Source: Corynebacterium pseudokroppenstedtii
Lineage (GTDB): Bacteria > Actinomycetota > Actinomycetes > Mycobacteriales > Mycobacteriaceae
Assembly: GCF_019754945.1 (NCBI RefSeq)
Contig: NZ_JAEUWU010000001.1
Coordinates: 248,001-312,000, forward strand
DNA: 64,000 bases
Reading direction: 5' to 3'
Shown here piece by piece: positions 8,875 through 18,498 of the stretch. The position numbers and the translations under genes were made by a program. How positions within the stretch are numbered: the first letter of the stretch is position 1; each line of letters starts with the position of its first letter. The notes under the pieces were generated by a model. The model was given only the letters and a program-made list of their open reading frames with translations. It was not told the DNA's origin and did no database searches.

Positions 8875-10136
8875 ATGATGAGCAATTACGGGTTTGATAA
8901 AGATGACGGTTTTGACGCAGATGTCATTGTTGTGGGTTCGGGGTCCATGGAGTCTGCTGCCGCGGATCGGCTGAGTGAACGAGGGCAGAAGGTCTTAGGC
9001 TTCGAGCAATTCCATCGCGGTCACGACAATGGTTCCTACCATGGTGGATCGAGGATCATTCGGATGAGCTATTTTGAGCATCCGGATTATGTGCCACTGT
9101 TACGGCGGGCCTTTGAGCTGTGGGATGAGCTGGAAGAAGATAGCCAGCAGCGAGGGTGGGAGCAGCTTGTCCATTACACAGGAGGTTTGTACGCGGGTCT
9201 CCCGGTTGCACCACGGTTGAGAGATCACGAATCTCTGCGGTGGAGCATGGGCTTGACCACGAATTACTTCTTGCCGACGACATTCGCGCTCGTTTTCCCC
9301 ACTTTGCGGTGAAGGACGATGAGGTGGCGGTGTTTGAAAAGCGTGCCGGTTTTGTCCGCCCGGAGTTAACAGTCGCCTTGCAGCTGGCCCGAGCGGAAGA
9401 ACGCGGTGCGGTGCTACGCCATCGCCACAAGGTTTTGGGCATTGAACCAAGGGGCGGTGGTTGGGCTGTGACCGTCGTTGAAGCCGTCGGCAAGGAAGAG
9501 GAACCGGGCGCGCAAACGTACGGAGATCCGGAAGTCTTTACTGCCCGCACAGCGGTGATCTGCCCAGGTGCGTGGGCCCCTGGACTGTTTGAAGAAACAG
9601 GCATCCCGCAGCGCGCGGAGCGCCAGGTCATGCACTGGTTTAGCCCAGGGGAGGAGTCCGTAGAGTATGAACGGGGCCCGGTGTATATCCACGAGCGCGC
9701 CGACGAGCTTCAGATTTACGGTTTCCCGGCCGCGGATGGGGAAGAAGCAGGGGCGAAGGTGGCGTTTTTCCGTAATGGCCGGACGGTTGACCCGGACCAC
9801 TTGGATCGGGAGATCACCGATGCTGAGATCAATGAGATGCGGGTGCGTCTGCTGACTTTTGTGCCGGCTCTGGGCCGCGGGGAGCATCGGAATAGTCGGG
9901 CCTGCACGTACACCACCACGCCTGACGAACCTTTTGTGATTGGCCGGCACCCCCAGTGGAATGATCCGAACATAATTATCGCGTGCGGGTTTTCGGGGCA
10001 CAGTTTTAAATTTGTTCCCGCCATCGGCGAGGTTCTTGCGGACCTTGCTACCGACGGTCGTACGGATCATCCCGTTGACCTTTTCGACCCATTACGCTTC
10101 ACCGAGGTTCGAGCTGCGGTGTCGAAGGACGTGTGA
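8875..10136 (+). pseudogene. soxA: Monomeric sarcosine oxidase, frameshifted
   Basis: The two halves lie in different frames: 8875-9203 encodes the FAD-binding N-terminus (DADVIVVGSGSMESAAADRL, NGSYHGGSRIIRMSY), and about 9204-10136 encodes the rest (GFVRPELTVALQLARAEERG, QVMHWFSPGEES, the ACTYTTTPDEPFVIG segment whose Cys is the covalent flavin site in this family, and ACGFSGHSFKFVPAIGEVLA). The junction is at CTCCCGGTTGC near 9203; one extra G (CCCGGG) restores GLPGCTTVERS. The third Gly of the GxGxxG dinucleotide motif is also Glu. The intact enzyme would turn sarcosine into glycine, formaldehyde and H2O2, the step after creatinase. Divergent from the transporter. Confidence 0.9.
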
Positions 10137-10337
10137 AGAGGGCGTTGATCTATTTCTTGCCGACGTTTGTCGAGCGCGATTTTCCGAAATAATCGCCCAT
10201 TCTTATCCTGCCCGAGAGACGTCGGGGGATTAGGCTGTAAGGAAACCGGTGTTTCTGATGGTATTGGCAGGTAGTGGGCATGCATCGACCGGCAGTGAGT
10301 GCGCACTGACATGCATCCACGCGCGAGAAAGGTCCCT

Positions 10338-12278
10338 ATGAGCGAAAACGATAACCTTTCCGACGAAACTCACGTCGACCAGCTCGGTCATGCATCTAGT
10401 CGTCTGGGCGAAACTTTTTATGCCGATGATGATTCCAGTGACGCCTCGCCTTTACTGTTTTCCCCCGACCATGAAACATTCGTCAGGCAGGGACAGGATG
10501 ACCAAACGCCTGATGAATCATGCACTGCGCTGGATATTCTCTCTTATCTCTCTGCCATGGAAGGATCCCTTCGCGGCGTAGTTGACCGCTATGGTGATGC
10601 GCCTGCGTACATCAACGAAGCGATTGACAACGCTCTGGCCTCGTCCGTTACGACTTCTGATTCGTGGGCCATCGGCATCCCACCTGCGGAACGCGCGGCC
10701 CGGCTGTTGGAAACCATATTCGTGCAGTTTTCTGATCGGGAGCAGGAAATATTGTACCGACGCTACGGGGACGGCCACGAGGAAACACTAGAGAGCATTG
10801 GCCACGCGGTCGGCGTGACCCGGGAGCGTATTCGTCAAATTTTGGCGGGACTGGATTCGACGATCAGTGAATCCATATCGCGAGGTCCCGTCGCCAACCT
10901 CCTCGCCGCAATGCGGTATCACGCGTATCCCGTCGGCACAGTGAAGGCCCTGTCCCAGAAATACCCGGAACTTGAACGAACTTTGCACGGTTGGGAAGCG
11001 CCCTTGTGGAAAATACTCGATGTTTTGGACGATCGTCTTTCTGTCGAACAAGGATGGGTATGTTTTCCTAGCTTCGGCGAATGCCAAAAGAAGACGACAG
11101 AGTTACTCGACGATATGACTGACAAATACGGTGTCGTCTCTTTTAAAGAAATTCAGCGCATCAGCCATGTTCCGGAGGACGACCTGACCAAGTGGCTCGA
11201 GGGGTGTGGTGCCGCTGTTATTGGCGACCACGTGGTGGCGAATCCGACAACCGCGGTAAACCGCATTCAAGCTGCCCTCGATATTGCCGGCCATCCTCTT
11301 TCCCTTGATGAGATCGCGCATATGTGGGGCATTGGCCAGGCTCGTAGTTTGGCAAATGCTGCTTATTCTGAAGACTCAATTATCCGGATTAGTAAAACCA
11401 AGATCGCTTTACGGGAGTGGGGGCTGGAGGAGTTTATTTCCATCCGTGATTTTATTGATTCCCGTGTTGGTGATGAGTCGGCTGATCTTGATGATCTCAT
11501 CTCTGAAGGAACAACAAAGTTCGGTGTATCAGCGTCGTCGATTCGTTCGTATGCCAGTTCTGGTGAATTCCGTCTGGATGATGGAATTGTTAGCCGACGA
11601 AATGACGATATAGAACCCCACCGACAGCCCGAGGATTCTCGGGGGCTCTATTGGCGCAAAGGCCGGTGGCAATACCTCGTCACGGTGAACCATGACCACA
11701 TGCGAGGTAGCGGAAGCGGAGTACCCGCCGGTATCGCTTTGCTACTCAAGTTGCGCTTGGGCCAACCTCGGCATATCCCCAGCGACGACGGCGATCAATC
11801 CGTCACCTGGAACGCAACGGGCACCACAACGGGATCGATCCGACGGCTTCTCCTGGCGCAAGGAATCACAGAGGGAGAACGTATTTGGATGGACTTCGGG
11901 AACGGCACGTATTTCCGCATTGAACCGGCGGCACCGCGCGCATCGTTCCTCCTTGAGGATGAAGTCTCTGCCGAACGCGAAGAACTGGGAGACACGCCCA
12001 ATCCACTTCATGCTGGTGGGGTAGGGCTGGGCCCAGAGAGTCGCTCCATCACCATGGTCAATCTGGCCAATTACATGGGTATTTCCCACGACGAGATTGC
12101 TCAACGGATCGATGACCTCGGCGGTGAGACCGGAAACACGATTGATCAAGCGTGTGAAAGTTTGGTTGCGGAGTACCTCGGGCTTTCGCCTGATGCGCCC
12201 CGCCGCAGGATTGTTGCTCGACTACGCCACCGCCATGACAAAGATGCCATCGCGATGGTCGAAGAGCTGTGGCTTTAG
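10338..12278 (+). CDS. Large protein with a sigma-70 region-4-like HTH and further winged-helix-like segments
   Basis: The 646-residue protein carries, at about residues 130-175, a clear sigma region 4 pattern: FSDREQEILYRRYG, LESIGHAVGVTRERIRQIL. It lacks sigma region 2, so it is not a complete sigma factor. Further HTH-like parts lie near residues 270-300 (VSFKEIQRISHVPEDDLTKW), 315-335 (HPLSLDEIAHMWGIG) and at the C-terminus (LANYMGISHDEIAQRIDDLG). A basic WRKGRWQYLVTVNHDHMRGS segment separates the middle from the end. A multi-HTH DNA-binding regulator or an accessory factor of a larger system is the best reading. Start ATG 10338 follows GAAAGG; in-frame codons upstream lack a site. It overlaps the convergent membrane gene by 4 bases. 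Confidence 0.7.
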   Translation: MSENDNLSDETHVDQLGHASSRLGETFYADDDSSDASPLLFSPDHETFVRQGQDDQTPDESCTALDILSYLSAMEGSLRGVVDRYGDAPAYINEAIDNALASSVTTSDSWAIGIPPAERAARLLETIFVQFSDREQEILYRRYGDGHEETLESIGHAVGVTRERIRQILAGLDSTISESISRGPVANLLAAMRYHAYPVGTVKALSQKYPELERTLHGWEAPLWKILDVLDDRLSVEQGWVCFPSFGECQKKTTELLDDMTDKYGVVSFKEIQRISHVPEDDLTKWLEGCGAAVIGDHVVANPTTAVNRIQAALDIAGHPLSLDEIAHMWGIGQARSLANAAYSEDSIIRISKTKIALREWGLEEFISIRDFIDSRVGDESADLDDLISEGTTKFGVSASSIRSYASSGEFRLDDGIVSRRNDDIEPHRQPEDSRGLYWRKGRWQYLVTVNHDHMRGSGSGVPAGIALLLKLRLGQPRHIPSDDGDQSVTWNATGTTTGSIRRLLLAQGITEGERIWMDFGNGTYFRIEPAAPRASFLLEDEVSAEREELGDTPNPLHAGGVGLGPESRSITMVNLANYMGISHDEIAQRIDDLGGETGNTIDQACESLVAEYLGLSPDAPRRRIVARLRHRHDKDAIAMVEELWL

Positions 12279-13531
12279 CGATCCTCTTTGTGCAGTGTTG
12301 CATCGGGATCTAATTTCCGACGCTCCTCTTGGGCAACCGTCGCGAAGAGCTTCTCGCTATTAGCGTCGGAACCCTCGAGCTCGTGATTCAGTTCCATCGT
12401 GCTATCCACAGCGATATTGGGATGGATGTACAGGTGGGTGAGCTGGCGAATTCGGTTACGACGTTCCTTTTCACCGCGGATCAGTCGGCTCCAGCGAATA
12501 CGCCATGCGATAAACACGATTCCAACGAATGTTCCCAAGTATCCCAGAATGGGGAAAACAACCTGAATCAACGGGCCGAAACCGAACAAACTAATTGCCC
12601 AGCACACAGTCAGAATAACGGCGAGGTTTATCTTCGGATGCGTGGGGAGGGCAACGTCGATACGCCGTGAAAACGCGTAAAAATCGCCTAACGCGGTATT
12701 AAAAATCATGATCAGAATAATGATCTGAAGAATAATACCGGCGGCAGGGTTAATAGCATGGGTAACCGACGCCATCGGAATATCTTTCCCGCCGGCATCT
12801 TTAACGTTGATGAAGAGTGTGACCGTCTCCATCAGCATCATGATTCCGATAATCGAGCCACCAATAAGGCCACCGATACCAACGTCGCGAAGCTTGGTGT
12901 GGGTACCGCCGATGACCAGTGACATTCCGATCGCACACATCAAGGTCATGCCGGCACAGTTGATGGCTGACCACCACCACGGTGATACAGGTGCGGCTTC
13001 TTTTTTACCTAGTTCGCTCGCTGCGCTAAAGGAGAAGTCCTCAGGAACGTGAACGAGTGACCATATGAAAAGAATGATGACGGCAACGATCATCAGCGGG
13101 GTCACAATACCGATGATGTTGGATACCTTTTCGGCATCAAGGAAACAGACGAAATACACGATGATCGCTAACCCAGCAGAACCCAGCCATGCGGGTAAAC
13201 CGAAGGTTTGCTTCACGCTGGAGCCTGCTCCAGCCAGCATCATCATGCCCATGGTCACCATGGTTGCGGAGACACAGAGGTCCAAAATTCGTGATACTCG
13301 TGGGTGGGCGATGTTTTTAAAAACATGCCCGTGTTCGTCGGCAAGGAAATAGCTTCCGACCTGCAGAACAACCCACCCGAAAATAGCCATGAGTGTTCCA
13401 GTGATCACCACGCCCACGAGGCCGATTGACCCGAAGGCGATGAAGTACTGGAGCATTTCTTTACCAGTGGCGAACCCGGCACCAACCAGGAGGCCAACAA
13501 ATGCCATGGCGACAGCCATACTCTGTCTCAT
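12275..13531 (-). CDS. YkvI-like membrane protein (APC/LeuT-superfamily type)
   Basis: The protein has about ten hydrophobic helices beginning with MAVAMAFVGLLVGAGFATGK, including the broken-helix type glycine motif GAGFATGKEMLQYF that is typical of YkvI-like and related LeuT-fold transporters. A hydrophilic C-terminal tail of about 80 residues is rich in Glu and Arg. The substrate is unknown. Start ATG 13531 has an AGGA site 6-7 bases upstream; the longer reading from 13558 has none. Its stop overlaps that of the convergent HTH protein. Confidence 0.75.
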   Translation of the reverse strand: MRQSMAVAMAFVGLLVGAGFATGKEMLQYFIAFGSIGLVGVVITGTLMAIFGWVVLQVGSYFLADEHGHVFKNIAHPRVSRILDLCVSATMVTMGMMMLAGAGSSVKQTFGLPAWLGSAGLAIIVYFVCFLDAEKVSNIIGIVTPLMIVAVIILFIWSLVHVPEDFSFSAASELGKKEAAPVSPWWWSAINCAGMTLMCAIGMSLVIGGTHTKLRDVGIGGLIGGSIIGIMMLMETVTLFINVKDAGGKDIPMASVTHAINPAAGIILQIIILIMIFNTALGDFYAFSRRIDVALPTHPKINLAVILTVCWAISLFGFGPLIQVVFPILGYLGTFVGIVFIAWRIRWSRLIRGEKERRNRIRQLTHLYIHPNIAVDSTMELNHELEGSDANSEKLFATVAQEERRKLDPDATLHKEDR

Positions 13532-13687
13532 GAAAAGTCCTATTCGATCATGGGGCAACAGTTCTGTTAAGCCTACCTATGGGTTGTTGTTCTCGCCCAC
13601 TCTTTGGGAGGATCTACTATTGGTGAAGCCTCATGCCGGCAGGATGAATGACCGAAATAATCTCCAAACGACGACGACAGAAAAGAT

Positions 13688-14554
13688 ATGACACCAGTAA
13701 CAATCCTCTTTAATCCCCACTCGACAGGTGACAGCGAAACACGCGCACGACGCTTGGCTGATCAGCTGGAGGGACTTTTTGAGGTCACTGTCGTCCCTAC
13801 GCAATATCAGGGTCATGCCGAGAAAATAGCCGACCAGATCACCAAAGAATCTGAGAACATTCATGTCATCGTCTGTTCCAGCGGGGACGGGACATATAAC
13901 GAAGTAGTCAATGGCGTTATGCGTCATCCGCATGATCACATTCGCACTGCTATCTTGCCGAGCGGTAATGCAAATGATCATTATCACGCATTGAGTAACG
14001 GTAAGACGCTGGCGCACCGCATTATTACCCGTGATTACACGGACATCGATGTCCTTAAATTGGTGAGTACTGGAAGAGATAATCTTGAGCGTTATGCGCA
14101 TTCATATATCGGGTTCGGCCTAACCCCTCATATCGGAGAAAAACTCACTGCGGCGCATCTGACCAAGTGGAATCAAGGCTGGATTGTCATGAGGAACCTC
14201 TTCTCGGTGAAGCCTGTGAAAATTATTCACGAAGGTCACCAAGAAAAATTCGATAACTTGGTGTTTGCCAACGTCCCCAGGATGAGCAAAGTAATCAAAA
14301 TTAGTGACCACACTTCGCTAACCAACGGGAAATTCGACGTCGTTAAGCACAAAAGTCTGACACTCGCCATGCTTGTCGGCTACCTGTTTCGCGCAAGCAC
14401 ATTGGGCCTTCACAACACCGACCGAGAAAAACGGTGGCATTTCATCTTGGAAAAAGACTCCCACGTCCAACTGGATGGGGAGGTTATGCGCTTGTCTAAG
14501 TACGACGAGATCACCATCTCTGTTGTTCCCCACACATTGGCATGTGCCGCGTGA
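13688..14554 (+). CDS. Diacylglycerol/sphingosine kinase family lipid kinase
   Basis: The 288-residue protein has the DAGK catalytic domain: ILFNPHSTGD at the N-terminus, the nucleotide-binding VCSSGDGTYNEVVNGV motif (family GGDGT), and ILPSGNANDHYHAL (family P-GT-NDFA). The C-terminal part (FDNLVFANVPRMSK, HVQLDGEV) is the second beta-sandwich domain. Such enzymes phosphorylate lipid alcohols such as diacylglycerol. The GGDGT first Gly is Ser and the GT-ND motif reads GNAND, both slight departures. Substrate uncertain. Divergent from the YkvI-like gene. Confidence 0.85.
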   Translation: MTPVTILFNPHSTGDSETRARRLADQLEGLFEVTVVPTQYQGHAEKIADQITKESENIHVIVCSSGDGTYNEVVNGVMRHPHDHIRTAILPSGNANDHYHALSNGKTLAHRIITRDYTDIDVLKLVSTGRDNLERYAHSYIGFGLTPHIGEKLTAAHLTKWNQGWIVMRNLFSVKPVKIIHEGHQEKFDNLVFANVPRMSKVIKISDHTSLTNGKFDVVKHKSLTLAMLVGYLFRASTLGLHNTDREKRWHFILEKDSHVQLDGEVMRLSKYDEITISVVPHTLACAA

Positions 14555-14667
14555 GATCACGCACGTGAGGCCACGCGGGAGAGTGTGACATTACGACGAC
14601 GCAATGCCGAACCGATAAGCTGAAACTCTCACGGAAGGAGTAGGTTACGTCAGATTCAGAGCAGGCT

Positions 14668-15972
14668 GTGCCGACGAATTCACTCGGTGATCACAGCGGA
14701 CGTCGACCATCTGGCACACCAGCCTCAGGTTCGTCCGACCCCATGTCACAGCCATCGGCATCTCCGTCATCGAAGCGGCTTATCGGTCTGCTGGGCCCAG
14801 CCTTCATTGCAGCTATCGCCTACGTGGACCCCGGCAACGTTGCGGCGAACATCTCCTCTGGGGCGACCTACGGGTATCTGTTGGTGTGGGTGCTCGCGGC
14901 CGCGAACCTGATGGCCATGATCATCCAGTATCAGGCGGCCAAGCTCGGAATCGTCACGGGGAAGAGTCTTCCCCAACTGCTAGGCCAGCGACTTTCCCGA
15001 CCGTGGAGAATCGCATACTGGCTACAAGCGGAGATTGTGGCCGCAGCTACTGACCTCGCAGAGATCATCGGTGGTGCCGTCGCCCTGCATCTATTGTTCG
15101 GGGTATCCCCGCTGACAGGCGGGATCATTGTCGGGGCAGTCTCGATGGCTCTGCTGTTAACGCAGGGGACCGCTCAAAAGGTATTCGAGCGGGTCATCAT
15201 AGTGATGCTAGTCATTATTACCTTTGGTTTCCTTGCAGGTTTGTTTCTTGCTCCACCCAATCTCCGGGGGATTGCGGGCGGATTAGTTCCCCGGTTTGAA
15301 GGAAGCAATAGCGTTATCCTCGCTGCCTCCATGTTGGGAGCAACGGTGATGCCTCACGTTATTTACTTACATTCGTCATTAGTTATTCATCGGCATGGTG
15401 CCGGCCATGAAGATCCCCACGTCATTCGTCGTTTATTAAAAGCGACCCGCATCGACATTATTATCGCGCTCGGAATCGCGGGGCTCGTGAATATCGGGCT
15501 CCTCTTGCTGGCAGCATCCGCCTTAAGTGGCCGACACGGGACCGACACCATCGAAGGTGCCCATGCAGCTCTGAGCAGCGCATTAGGACCCGCAATAGGC
15601 GTGATCTTTGCCATCGGACTGTTGTTTTCCGGGCTCGCCTCGACGTCGGTCGGTGCATATGCGGGCTCCGAAGTGATGAAGGGAATGCTTCATTTCCAAG
15701 TGAAGCTGTGGATACGGCGCGCAATTACGCTCATTCCGGCGCTCCTCATCATTGCACTGAATATTGATGCCACCTATGCACTTGTTATTTCACAAGTCGT
15801 CTTGAGTTTTGGTATTCCGTTTGCTCTCATCCCGTTGCAAATCGTGACGGGCGGGAAAGTCATGGGAGAGTACCGAGACAAAGCGCTGAAATGGATAGGC
15901 GTTATTATTTCAGTGCTCATTATCGGGCTGAATATCGTCCTTATTGTGATGACTCTTCGCGGCCAAGCCTGA
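14668..15972 (+). CDS. mntH: NRAMP-family divalent metal (Mn/Fe) transporter
   Basis: Proton-coupled Mn2+/Fe2+ importer. Conserved NRAMP motifs are clear: AAIAYVDPGNVAANISSGAT in helix 1 (the DPGN metal site) and ATVMPHVIYLHSSLV in helix 6 (the MPH site). Eleven membrane segments can be counted. The start is unclear: GTG 14668 is used here with a weak GAGCAGG site, but a much better AAGGAG lies at 14634-14639 and points to ACG at 14647, in frame, as a possible non-standard start; ATG 14743 would also keep the whole transporter core. It converges with ltbR. Confidence 0.92.
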   Translation: MPTNSLGDHSGRRPSGTPASGSSDPMSQPSASPSSKRLIGLLGPAFIAAIAYVDPGNVAANISSGATYGYLLVWVLAAANLMAMIIQYQAAKLGIVTGKSLPQLLGQRLSRPWRIAYWLQAEIVAAATDLAEIIGGAVALHLLFGVSPLTGGIIVGAVSMALLLTQGTAQKVFERVIIVMLVIITFGFLAGLFLAPPNLRGIAGGLVPRFEGSNSVILAASMLGATVMPHVIYLHSSLVIHRHGAGHEDPHVIRRLLKATRIDIIIALGIAGLVNIGLLLLAASALSGRHGTDTIEGAHAALSSALGPAIGVIFAIGLLFSGLASTSVGAYAGSEVMKGMLHFQVKLWIRRAITLIPALLIIALNIDATYALVISQVVLSFGIPFALIPLQIVTGGKVMGEYRDKALKWIGVIISVLIIGLNIVLIVMTLRGQA

Positions 15973-15996
15973 CAGGCCTGATAAGCCTGAGAAATT

Positions 15997-16749
15997 TCAC
16001 TGCAATGACTGGTTAATCCTTTCAGCTGCCTCGCGGATAAGGTTTCCATACAGTTGTTGAGGCGACGGTCGTAAGCGTTCCACAGGACCTGAAATAGACA
16101 AGGCCGCAACGACGCCCTGATTCGCGCGGATCGGCGTCGACACGCTGGCTAAACTCGGGTCACGTTCACCGATTGATTCTGCGACGCCCGTCGCGCGTGT
16201 CTCCGCAAGATCATCTTCAGTAAAGGCGGCGTCGGGAATAATGGATTGAATCATTTCCTCCTGCGCCCAGGCCATTAACACTCGCGCGGCTGAGCCGCGA
16301 AGCAGCGACATGCGTGCGCCGACGGGGACCGTATTTTGCAGCCCGCTCGCTGGTTCGATGGACGCGATGCATGTGCGGACATTACCCGTGAGGCGGTAAA
16401 TCTGGACGGATTCGTTGGTTTTTTCCATCAGGCTGCGCATGACCGTCATTCCGGCCTGGATAATTCGGTCCGAGCTAGCGGGGGATAGTTCAGACAGTCC
16501 TGGGCCTGCGCTCCAGCGGCCATCTTTATCGCGTTCGAGCAACCGGTGAACATGTAGCGCGGTAAGTAATCGGTGTGCCGTTGCGCGCGGTAGCCCGGTT
16601 GAGGAGCATATTTCGCTCAGATTCATGGGGCGGGCGGTGGCTGTGCGCAGGATAAGTAAGGATCGATCAAGAACTTTGATCCCACTATCGGGGTTGAAGG
16701 TCGCGTGATTGTCGTCGAGTTCGTTGTCAAAGTCGCTTAATTTTCCCAT
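15997..16749 (-). CDS. ltbR: IclR-family repressor, LtbR type
   Basis: The N-terminal winged helix spans about residues 22-85 (VLDRSLLILRTA, NLSEICSSTGLPRATAHRLL), followed by an IclR effector domain (ESVQIYRLTGNVRTCIASIE, GARMSLLRGSAARVLMAW, STPIRANQGVVAALSISGP). In C. glutamicum the gene at this position, divergent from leuCD, is LtbR, which represses leucine and tryptophan biosynthesis genes. The same arrangement here, with only 76 bases between the genes, supports the same role. Length 250 is usual. Confidence 0.9.
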   Translation of the reverse strand: MGKLSDFDNELDDNHATFNPDSGIKVLDRSLLILRTATARPMNLSEICSSTGLPRATAHRLLTALHVHRLLERDKDGRWSAGPGLSELSPASSDRIIQAGMTVMRSLMEKTNESVQIYRLTGNVRTCIASIEPASGLQNTVPVGARMSLLRGSAARVLMAWAQEEMIQSIIPDAAFTEDDLAETRATGVAESIGERDPSLASVSTPIRANQGVVAALSISGPVERLRPSPQQLYGNLIREAAERINQSLQ

Positions 16750-16768
16750 ATTTTGATACTATCATTCT

Positions 16769-16780
16769 GCATAGTGAGAC
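16769..16780. promoter_or_regulatory. Likely LtbR operator between ltbR and leuC
   Basis: GCATAGTGAGAC lies in the short divergent region. It resembles the motif I remember for LtbR in C. glutamicum, built around CATAGTGAGA. Position between the two start codons would let one site control both genes. Confidence 0.5.
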
Positions 16781-16825
16781 GCTCGGACGTCGGAACGGCA
16801 GCCGACTCGACGGAAGGATTGGAGA

Positions 16826-18397
16826 ATGACGAACTCCACCGCAGACATAACCTCCGCAACCACCGGAGCCTCTACCACTCGCACCCCATCGACGACGCTC
16901 TCGGACTCTGCTGAGGACGACCACAAAGATCGCCCGCGCACGATGGCGGAGAAAGTATGGGAAAACCATATTGTCTCACGCGGGAACAATGGGGACCCTG
17001 ACCTCATCTACATTGACCTGCACCTGGTCCACGAAGTGACCTCGCCCCAGGCGTTCGACGGCCTCCGCATGGCGGGCCGACCGGTTCGCCGGCCTGACCT
17101 CACCATCGCCACCGAGGATCACAATGTCCCCACCATTGGGGTCAAGACCGGCGACGTCGCAGAGATTAAAGACATCACGTCGCGCACACAGGTCTCCACG
17201 CTACGGAAAAACGCCGAAGAATTCGGCGTCAAACTCTTCCCAATGGGGAACCGCGAACAAGGCATTGTGCACGTCGTCGGGCCACAATTGGGGCTGACGC
17301 AACCAGGGATGACAGTGGTGTGCGGGGACTCCCACACCGCAACCCACGGAGCCTTCGGAGCTATCGCATTCGGAATCGGAACCTCCGAAGTAGAACATGT
17401 GATGGCCACGCAGACCTTGCCTCTCAAGCCATTCAAAACAATGGCGGTTAATGTCGACGGAACCCTCCCCGAAGGGACGACGGGCAAAGACATCATCCTG
17501 GCTGTCATTGCGAAGATCGGAACCGGCGGTGGTCAAGGACACATCATTGAATACCGCGGCGAAGCGATCCGCCAGCTGTCGATGGAAGCCCGGATGACGG
17601 TGTGCAACATGTCGATTGAAGCGGGTGCAAGGGCCGGAATGATCGCTCCCGACGAGACGACGTTCAGCTACATCAAGGGTCGCCCGCACGCACCGGAGGA
17701 TTGGGATGGTGCCGTCGAATATTGGAAATCATTGCGGACCGACGACGACGCGGAATTCGACACCGTCGTTAACCTCGATGCCAGCGACATCACGCCGTTC
17801 GTTACGTGGGGAACAAACCCCGGGCAGGGCATTGCACTCGGGGAACCCGTTCCAGGTCCCGAAGACTTTACCGACGCAGAAGAAGCGTCGGCTTGTGAAA
17901 AAACCCTGAAGTACATGGACCTCACCCCTGGGGTTTCGATGCGCGACGTTCCCATCGACGTTGTTTTCGTTGGATCGTGTACGAACGGCCGCATTGAAGA
18001 CATGCGCGCGGCAGCGTCCGTCGTGAAGGGACGGAAAGTTGCCGACGGGGTGCGCATGCTGGTGGTGCCAGGATCTGCGCGTGTGAAGCAGCAAGCCGAA
18101 GAAGAGAGACTGGACGCTATTTTCACTGAGGCTGGTGCCGAGTGGCGTCTGCCCGGGTGCTCGATGTGTTTGGGAATGAACCCTGATCAGCTTTCGCCAG
18201 GTCAGCGGTGTGCATCGACGTCGAACCGTAACTTTGAAGGTCGTCAAGGACGGGGCGGACGGACGCACCTCGTGAGCCCGTACGTGGCCGCCGCTACTGC
18301 TGTTCAAGGTCGTTTTGCGTCGCCTGCAGATCTCAGTCCGGCGGGTAGCGCAGCCAGTGAGGCGGCATCACCACAGAGCACCGCAACGAGTGCATAG
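16826..18397 (+). CDS. leuC: 3-isopropylmalate dehydratase, large subunit
   Basis: With LeuD it isomerises 2-isopropylmalate to 3-isopropylmalate in leucine synthesis, using a 4Fe-4S cluster. Aconitase-family signatures are [39 protein letters not shown] and [12 protein letters not shown], which supply the three cluster cysteines, followed by [13 protein letters not shown]. The N-terminus carries about 38 extra Ser/Thr-rich residues before [10 protein letters not shown], and the C-terminus a 20-residue Ala/Ser tail. A GGATTGGAG site precedes ATG 16826. It is followed by leuD in an operon. Confidence 0.97.
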   Translation: MTNSTADITSATTGASTTRTPSTTLSDSAEDDHKDRPRTMAEKVWENHIVSRGNNGDPDLIYIDLHLVHEVTSPQAFDGLRMAGRPVRRPDLTIATEDHNVPTIGVKTGDVAEIKDITSRTQVSTLRKNAEEFGVKLFPMGNREQGIVHVVGPQLGLTQPGMTVVCGDSHTATHGAFGAIAFGIGTSEVEHVMATQTLPLKPFKTMAVNVDGTLPEGTTGKDIILAVIAKIGTGGGQGHIIEYRGEAIRQLSMEARMTVCNMSIEAGARAGMIAPDETTFSYIKGRPHAPEDWDGAVEYWKSLRTDDDAEFDTVVNLDASDITPFVTWGTNPGQGIALGEPVPGPEDFTDAEEASACEKTLKYMDLTPGVSMRDVPIDVVFVGSCTNGRIEDMRAAASVVKGRKVADGVRMLVVPGSARVKQQAEEERLDAIFTEAGAEWRLPGCSMCLGMNPDQLSPGQRCASTSNRNFEGRQGRGGRTHLVSPYVAAATAVQGRFASPADLSPAGSAASEAASPQSTATSA

Positions 18398-18498
18398 AGC
18401 GGTGTGGCGGAAAGAACGCCGCACACGCGCATAGGAAAACCGCGCGCATAAGAAAAACCGCACACATCACGAACAACGCCACACAGAAAGGGTCGGTT

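Noticed and set aside
15958..15996. GCCTGA triple repeat between mntH and ltbR
   Set aside because: Three 6-base copies in a short convergent gap are weak and fit chance plus the stop codon context; no hairpin with a T-run.
16750..16825. Leucine attenuator or T-box before leuC
   Set aside because: The interval is only 76 bases, with no leader peptide rich in Leu and no T-box sequence; an LtbR operator explains control better.
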